A DNA stretch of 11,464 nucleotides from assembly GCA_013153235.1 (NCBI GenBank), contig JAADEU010000084.1:1-11464 (forward strand), in the 5' to 3' direction. A program made the position numbers and the translations under genes. The first letter of the stretch is position 1. Each line of letters starts with the position of its first letter. A model generated the notes under the pieces. The model had not been told where the DNA came from and ran no database searches. It was given only the letters and a program-made list of their open reading frames with translations. This document shows, one piece after another, positions 7,413-11,464 of the stretch. This DNA is from Aquificota bacterium (lineage in GTDB: Bacteria > Aquificota > Aquificia > Aquificales > Hydrogenothermaceae).

Positions 7413-8252
7413 CTAAAGCGTTATATTATCTATCAGTCTTGTATCCCCAACATATACAGCCAGTGCTATCACATCACCTTTCTCAACCCTTTTTTTCGGC
7501 TGAAGAGTCTTTGGGTCAACAATTTCTATATATTGAATATCCCTGATATGGGGATAAGATTGAATGATTTGTCTCATCTTTTGTTTTATTTTTTCCGGGT
7601 CTGTTTCCCCTTTCTCAAAAATTTCCTTTGCCGTAAACAGGGCCCTGCTCAGGGACAATGCAGATTCCCTCTCCTCAGGAGACAGGTATTTATTCCTCGA
7701 GGACATGGCAAGACCGTCTTCTTCCCTGATAATAGGACAGCCTATAATCTGGACATCCATATTCAGGTCTTCAACCATCTTTTTTATTACCACGTACTGC
7801 TGGTAATCCTTTTTACCAAAATATGCCCTGTCAGGCTGAACTATGTTGAACAGTTTCATAACCACGGTGGTTACACCTTTAAAATGTCCCGGTCTGAAAG
7901 CACCACACAACCCCTCTGTAAGACCTTCAACAACAACATATGTGGAGTAGCCCTCAGGATACATCTGCCTAACATCGGGATAAAAAAGATAATCAACCCC
8001 TTCCCTTTTGCATATCTCAATATCCCTCTCCAGGTCCCTGGGGTACCTGTCAAGGTCCTCATTTTTCCCAAACTGTATCGGATTTACAAATATACTGACA
8101 ACAGTTATGTCGTTATCCTTTCTTGAACACCTTATCAGGGAAACATGCCCTTCATGAAGGTACCCCATGGTTGGAACAAAACCGATGGATTTACCCTCTT
8201 TTTTCAGGCTTTTTACGGTCTCTCTCATTCTGGAAATGTCCGTTATCAGCAA
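7413..8252 (-). CDS. panC: Pantothenate synthetase (pantoate-beta-alanine ligase)
   Basis: 279 residues, typical length. It catalyses ATP-dependent joining of D-pantoate and beta-alanine to pantothenate, the precursor of coenzyme A, in the cytosol. The nucleotidyl-transferase signature PTMGYLHEGH (27-36) holds the HxGH motif (H33, H36). FGKKDYQQ (145-152) and the KMSKS-equivalent loop AMSSRNKYLS (182-191) are intact, with the expected IVDP strand in the C-terminal domain. The start is TTG at 8252, supported by AGGAGGT five bases upstream; no competing ATG fits. It is the first gene of a probable minus-strand operon followed by MoxR, DUF58 and transglutaminase genes. No other pantothenate genes are present here, so the linkage is probably operon packing rather than a pathway cluster. 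Confidence 0.97.
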   Translation of the reverse strand: MLITDISRMRETVKSLKKEGKSIGFVPTMGYLHEGHVSLIRCSRKDNDITVVSIFVNPIQFGKNEDLDRYPRDLERDIEICKREGVDYLFYPDVRQMYPEGYSTYVVVEGLTEGLCGAFRPGHFKGVTTVVMKLFNIVQPDRAYFGKKDYQQYVVIKKMVEDLNMDVQIIGCPIIREEDGLAMSSRNKYLSPEERESALSLSRALFTAKEIFEKGETDPEKIKQKMRQIIQSYPHIRDIQYIEIVDPKTLQPKKRVEKGDVIALAVYVGDTRLIDNITL

Positions 8253-8257
8253 TCTCT

Positions 8258-8264
8258 ACCTCCT
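8258..8264 (-). promoter_or_regulatory. Strong ribosome binding site that decides the TTG start of panC
   Basis: On the minus strand AGGAGGT, a near-perfect Shine-Dalgarno match, is followed by AGAGA and TTG (8252). The strength of the site makes the TTG start credible. Confidence 0.8.
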
Positions 8265-8310
8265 GTGAATTATAATAGATATAGTTTTAAATAAAATATG
8301 GGGTTTGTAA
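8265..8310. promoter_or_regulatory. Divergent promoter region between panC and the small membrane protein gene
   Basis: An AT-rich gap serves both directions. TATAAT-like sequence is present on both strands (plus 8271-8276; minus 8274-8269), but neither has a convincing -35 box at 16-18 bases. The minus-strand copy would start transcription inside the panC ribosome site, so it is probably not the one used. A GGGG (8300-8303) is a weak ribosome site for the ATG at 8311. I see no clear operator. Confidence 0.3.
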
Positions 8311-8544
8311 ATGATTACAAAAATACTGTGGGAAGCCTTTTCTGTTGCACTTCTCCTTTACGGTTCCTATCTGATTTATGTTTTTCTCTGGTTTTCAGCT
8401 GTGAGGATATGGGATGTCAACATCACAACGGCAAAGTTAATTTCAGGATTGATTGTGGGAATTATTCTTTTATATTCATCTATAAGATGGTTTATGAAAA
8501 AGAAACAGGAGCTTAAAAGGGAGGAAGAGGCGGAAAAAGCTTGA
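8311..8544 (+). CDS. Small two-helix membrane protein, function unknown
   Basis: 77 residues. Two hydrophobic segments (about 7-29 and 41-62) are joined by a short loop with RIWDVN. A strongly charged tail (KKKQELKREEEAEKA) follows, so both ends are probably cytosolic. I do not recognise a family. GGGG lies seven bases before the ATG; an earlier ATG at 8298 is in another frame. The gene heads a plus-strand run: the next gene starts 13 bases after its TGA stop, and the c-di-GMP phosphodiesterase comes after that. A membrane partner or anchor for the soluble products downstream is possible, but only by context. Confidence 0.75.
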   Translation: MITKILWEAFSVALLLYGSYLIYVFLWFSAVRIWDVNITTAKLISGLIVGIILLYSSIRWFMKKKQELKREEEAEKA

Positions 8545-8557
8545 GAAGGGGGTTTTT

Positions 8558-8779
8558 ATGCTCATAGAAATAGAAGAAAACACCTTTTTAAACACAGATA
8601 TGATAGTGGCTGTAGAGCTAATAACCATCAGCTCTGAGCCCTACGGGGAGACTTACCAGTGGGTTTTCTACACATCATCAACAGGTGACAAATCTGTTTT
8701 CCACAGCAGAATATTCGATGACAGGGATGAGGCTGTAAGATGGTTTGAGGAGCTTAAATACTACATAGAGCATAAATAA
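8558..8779 (+). CDS. Small soluble hypothetical protein
   Basis: 73 residues with no membrane segment or signal peptide. The likely secondary structure is three or four strands (MLIEIEEN, MIVAVELITI, YQWVFYTSS, SVFHSRIF) followed by one helix (DEAVRWFEELKYYIEH). This is a small beta-sheet-plus-helix domain that I cannot assign to a family. GGGGG lies five bases before the ATG, a good ribosome site. The gene is separated from the upstream small membrane protein gene by 13 bases and from the downstream PAS-GGDEF-EAL gene by one base, so co-transcription and probable translational coupling with the latter are expected. It might be an accessory subunit for either neighbour; no direct evidence supports this. 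Confidence 0.75.
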   Translation: MLIEIEENTFLNTDMIVAVELITISSEPYGETYQWVFYTSSTGDKSVFHSRIFDDRDEAVRWFEELKYYIEHK

Positions 8780-8780
8780 A

Positions 8781-11177
8781 ATGGAAAAAGAACTTGAGTA
8801 CATCAGGAAGGTCCTTGACAACTCTCCTGATATTATCTTCACCATCTCACGGGAAGGAAAAATCCGGTACGTGAACAACACATTCACCAGATACCTGGGA
8901 TACACAGGAGAGGAAGCAAAGAAACTCCATATTCTGGACCTTCTTGAGAACAGAGAAGCTTACGAAGTATGTAAGAAACTTGTAAAGGAAGAGGGTTTCT
9001 GTCCTGACCAGGAGGTGTTCCTGAAAGCAAAATCAGGGAAAAAAGTCAAGGTTATAAAAAGGGTCAGGGCTCTGAGAAACGAGCATGGAGAGATTGAGGA
9101 GATAATCGTCAATGCAAGGGACCTTACGTATCTGGACATTCTGAAAGAAAAGCTGGAAGAGTACGCAGAGGCCCTTGAGTTTCTTATAGAAAAAAGAACA
9201 GAAGAACTCAGGGGAATGAAAACCTTTTTAGAAGATGTCCTCAAAAGCGTTCCTGACATGCTGATTGTGATAAACGAAGAAAACCATGTGGTTCTAAACA
9301 ACAAGGCTGCAGAATCCATTCTGGAGAACAACGGTGATTTTATGAACCGAGTGTATATCGTTGACAGGGAGAATAACGAGATAAACCTGTCCCTGTTTCT
9401 GAAAAAAGAAAAACTCCAGAGTATTTACAGAACATACAACTGTTTTTACAAAAAGAACTCAGAAAAGATTCCCTTTTACATAGTTATTTCCCCTATAATA
9501 CAGGAAAGCAGCACAAGGGGTTTTATAATACTGCTAAAGGACATTTCAGATGTCAGAAGTAAGGAGGAAAAACTCCTCCTCTACAAAACAATCTTCGACA
9601 ACACCCTTGATGCAATAGGAATCGTAGACAGTGAAGGAAGGTATGTTGACCAAAATAAATCAAATGAGGAGCTTTTAGGTTACTCAATAGAAGAGATAAA
9701 AGGCAAACCGTTTAACCAGTATCTGCGGATTAAAGATGCTGAAAAAACATGGGAAAAGCTGAAGAAAGAAGGCCGGCTCAGATTTATCGCCACCATAACA
9801 AACAGAAAAGGGGAAGAGAGGTATCTAGATATTGTTGCAATGGCAGTAAAAGACAGGTACGGCAGGGACAGGTACTACGTTGGAATAAAAAGGGATATTA
9901 CAGACCTTATAAAAAGGGAGAAGGAGCTTGAGGAGCTGAACAAACAGCTTGAAAGGAGACTTTACACAGACCCACTTACCGACCTTCCAAACAGGATAAA
10001 GCTGATAGAAGACCTGAAAAATGTGGGCAGTCCAAAGCTGGCAATTCTCAATATAGACGACTTTAAGGAAATAAATGATTTCTACGGGTATCAGGTAGGC
10101 GACTATATACTGAAGGAACTGGGAAGCAGAATCAAAAAGCTGCTGCCACAGACCGGCTTTAATGTTTATAAGCTTTCAGGGGACGAATTTGCAGTACTGG
10201 CACTGCGATACATACAGTCTGCAGAATTTGAGAGGGTAATTAATTACATCATTTACAGCATACAGGAGAGTCCGGTCAGAATTAATGATTACGAGATTCA
10301 CCTGAGCCTGACAGCAGGTATTTCACTGGAGAACCACAATATCCTGAACAAGGCCGATATGGCACTCAAATACGCCAAAGAAAATAAAAAACCTGTGGTT
10401 TATTACAGCGAAAAACTCCAGATGAAGGAACTTTATGAAACAAACATCCTGATAACAAGGAAAATAAAGGAAGCCCTGAAAGATGAGAGAATCTCCGTTT
10501 ACTACCAGCCTATATTCAACAATCAGACCGGAAAAGCAGAAAAGTTTGAATCTCTGGTAAGAATAACAGATATAGATGGAAGAATTATACTTCCCGGTGA
10601 GTTCCTGGAGGTTGCCAAAAAAGCCCGCCTCTATCCGGAAATAGCAAAGAGGGTAATAAAAACAACATTTGAAAACTTCAGGGAACTCCCTGTTGAATTT
10701 ACACTGAACCTGTCTGTAAAGGATATCGAAAACAGGGAAATAACAGAGCTGATTTTTGAGTACCTGAGTGATGAAAGGTACAGTGGAAGGGCCATTTTTG
10801 AGATACTGGAATCTGAAGGTATGGAAAATTACGAGGAGGTATCTGCATTTATAAAAGAGGTCAAGAATTTAGGTGGAAAGATATCCCTTGATGATTTTGG
10901 TGCCGGATACTCAAACTTTGAGTACATCCTGAAACTGGATGTTGATTATCTCAAAATCGATGCCTCCCTTATAAAAAATATCCACACAGACCTTTATTCA
11001 CAGATTATAGTGGAAACAATTGTAGGCTTTGCAAAGAGACTTGGAATCAGAACTATTGCCGAATTCGTTCATAACGAGGATGTACACGACCTTGTAAAAT
11101 CCCTGGGTATAGATTACTCACAGGGCTATGCCCTTGGTAAACCGGTACCATTTGAGAAAATCAGTTCATTTCTTTGA
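8781..11177 (+). CDS. Cytosolic triple-PAS GGDEF-EAL protein, predicted c-di-GMP phosphodiesterase
   Basis: 798 residues, no membrane segments. PAS domains lie at about 4-116, 146-258 and 265-378, with a coiled coil near 118-146. The GGDEF domain (about 392-545) reads SGDEF (466-470). Its first metal Asp is Asn (N424 in ILNIDDFK) and no RxxD I-site is seen, so cyclase activity is doubtful; GTP binding may be regulatory. The EAL domain (about 553-798) keeps the catalytic set: E590 in ESLVR, N643 in LNLS, E674 in FEILES, D704-D705 in SLDDFGAGYS, K725 in YLKID, E761 in AEFVH and Q781 in SQGYALGKP. The second Glu of AEGVE is His (H764). Predicted reaction: c-di-GMP to pGpG. The ATG is one base after the preceding stop with only weak GAG upstream, suggesting coupling. 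The stop overlaps the convergent E2-like gene by 12 bases. Confidence 0.92.
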   Translation: MEKELEYIRKVLDNSPDIIFTISREGKIRYVNNTFTRYLGYTGEEAKKLHILDLLENREAYEVCKKLVKEEGFCPDQEVFLKAKSGKKVKVIKRVRALRNEHGEIEEIIVNARDLTYLDILKEKLEEYAEALEFLIEKRTEELRGMKTFLEDVLKSVPDMLIVINEENHVVLNNKAAESILENNGDFMNRVYIVDRENNEINLSLFLKKEKLQSIYRTYNCFYKKNSEKIPFYIVISPIIQESSTRGFIILLKDISDVRSKEEKLLLYKTIFDNTLDAIGIVDSEGRYVDQNKSNEELLGYSIEEIKGKPFNQYLRIKDAEKTWEKLKKEGRLRFIATITNRKGEERYLDIVAMAVKDRYGRDRYYVGIKRDITDLIKREKELEELNKQLERRLYTDPLTDLPNRIKLIEDLKNVGSPKLAILNIDDFKEINDFYGYQVGDYILKELGSRIKKLLPQTGFNVYKLSGDEFAVLALRYIQSAEFERVINYIIYSIQESPVRINDYEIHLSLTAGISLENHNILNKADMALKYAKENKKPVVYYSEKLQMKELYETNILITRKIKEALKDERISVYYQPIFNNQTGKAEKFESLVRITDIDGRIILPGEFLEVAKKARLYPEIAKRVIKTTFENFRELPVEFTLNLSVKDIENREITELIFEYLSDERYSGRAIFEILESEGMENYEEVSAFIKEVKNLGGKISLDDFGAGYSNFEYILKLDVDYLKIDASLIKNIHTDLYSQIIVETIVGFAKRLGIRTIAEFVHNEDVHDLVKSLGIDYSQGYALGKPVPFEKISSFL

Positions 11178-11464
11178 GAAATAACTCCTGTCCTCTGTCC
11201 TTTTTTTAAGGTCCACAACAAAGACAGCGGCCTGGGCACCGTTTATAATCCTGTGGTCAAATGTAAATGTTACCGTTATTATCCCGTTAACCGCCGTTCC
11301 AACCCCTGCAATACCACAGTGGAACGGGGGTAAAACAGCATCAAACTTTTTAATTCCAAACATCCCCAGATTCGATATGGAAAAGGTTGCACCCTGTATA
11401 TCCTCAACTGATAACCTTTTATTTTCAGCCTTTTCTTTGAGCTGTTTAAGCCTTGAGTACACCT
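11166..11464 (-). CDS. 2-oxoacid dehydrogenase E2-type acyltransferase, C-terminal part (5' end cut by window edge)
   Basis: About 99 C-terminal residues are visible; the frame is still open at the right edge, and the GTG at 11462 is most likely an internal Val. The sequence matches the end of the E2 catalytic domain: the LSVEDIQGATFSISNLGMFG block, LPPFHCGIAGVG in place of the common NPPQ.AILGVG, then FDHRIINGAQAA, the HxxxDG-type active-site motif. His is present but the Asp is Asn. The segment between GVG and FDHR is also shorter than in typical E2 enzymes. The family transfers acyl groups between lipoyl-lysine and CoA in pyruvate or branched-chain dehydrogenase complexes. Whether lipoyl and E1/E3-binding domains precede it cannot be seen. 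The TGA stop (11168-11166) overlaps the convergent phosphodiesterase gene. Confidence 0.88.
   Translation of the reverse strand, partial: VYSRLKQLKEKAENKRLSVEDIQGATFSISNLGMFGIKKFDAVLPPFHCGIAGVGTAVNGIITVTFTFDHRIINGAQAAVFVVDLKKRTEDRSYFSKK

Noticed and set aside
7533..8126. Open frame of 197 codons on the plus strand
   Set aside because: Antisense to panC, whose conserved motifs are intact; no recognisable domain.
8298..8516. Open frame starting at ATG 8298
   Set aside because: It overlaps the 77-residue membrane protein gene in another frame and lacks a ribosome site; the protein shows no coherent structure, whereas the 8311 frame gives two clean membrane helices.
1..11464. Mobile element, prophage, CRISPR or defence system
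   Set aside because: No transposase, integrase, terminal repeats, spaced direct repeats or nuclease genes were seen. Codon style looks uniform across the window.

Overview
The window reads as chromosomal DNA of a thermophilic, AT-rich bacterium. Arg is mostly AGG/AGA, Ile is often ATA, the proteins are rich in Lys/Glu, and genes are packed with 0-15 base gaps, short overlaps and strong GGAGG-type ribosome sites. I infer an Aquificota member, perhaps a Persephonella-like Hydrogenothermaceae species. This is a style judgement without a marker gene, so it is tentative. No RNA genes, CRISPR arrays, insertion sequences or phage genes were seen. No gene-free stretch exceeds about 130 bases.

Layout. 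(1) Bases 1-1267, minus strand, cut by the left edge: a ribbon-helix-helix DNA-binding domain fused to a PAS domain, a degenerate GGDEF domain (GGNKF) and the beginning of an EAL-like domain. (2) Bases 1268-1393: a very AT-rich divergent promoter region. (3) Bases 1394-3757, plus strand: a membrane-anchored diguanylate cyclase with four PAS domains, an AGDEF active site and an intact inhibitory site. (4) Bases 8252 down to 3731, minus strand: a four-gene run panC, MoxR-type AAA+ ATPase, DUF58 protein and TgpA-like membrane transglutaminase, with tight or overlapping junctions. (5) Bases 8253-8310: a short divergent promoter region. (6) Bases 8311-11177, plus strand: a small two-helix membrane protein, a small soluble protein and a cytosolic PAS-GGDEF-EAL protein predicted to be a c-di-GMP phosphodiesterase. 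(7) Bases 11166-11464, minus strand, cut by the right edge: the C-terminal end of a 2-oxoacid dehydrogenase E2 acyltransferase-type domain.

How it may work together. Three c-di-GMP-type proteins surround a conserved metabolic and envelope operon: a predicted synthase, a predicted hydrolase and a predicted DNA-binding, probably non-catalytic sensor. The DNA-binding protein is divergent from the synthase and shares its promoter region, so it may control that gene and itself. The MoxR/DUF58/transglutaminase trio is a recognised module in which a cytosolic AAA+ chaperone is thought to act with a DUF58 partner and a membrane-bound transglutaminase-fold enzyme facing the periplasm. Its placement behind panC looks like operon packing rather than shared biochemistry.

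The observations most worth following up are the RHH-PAS-GGDEF-EAL fusion and the DUF58 gene. The DUF58 gene has no ATG, GTG or TTG at its natural N-terminus and seems to start at an ATT sharing its A with the upstream TGA stop.
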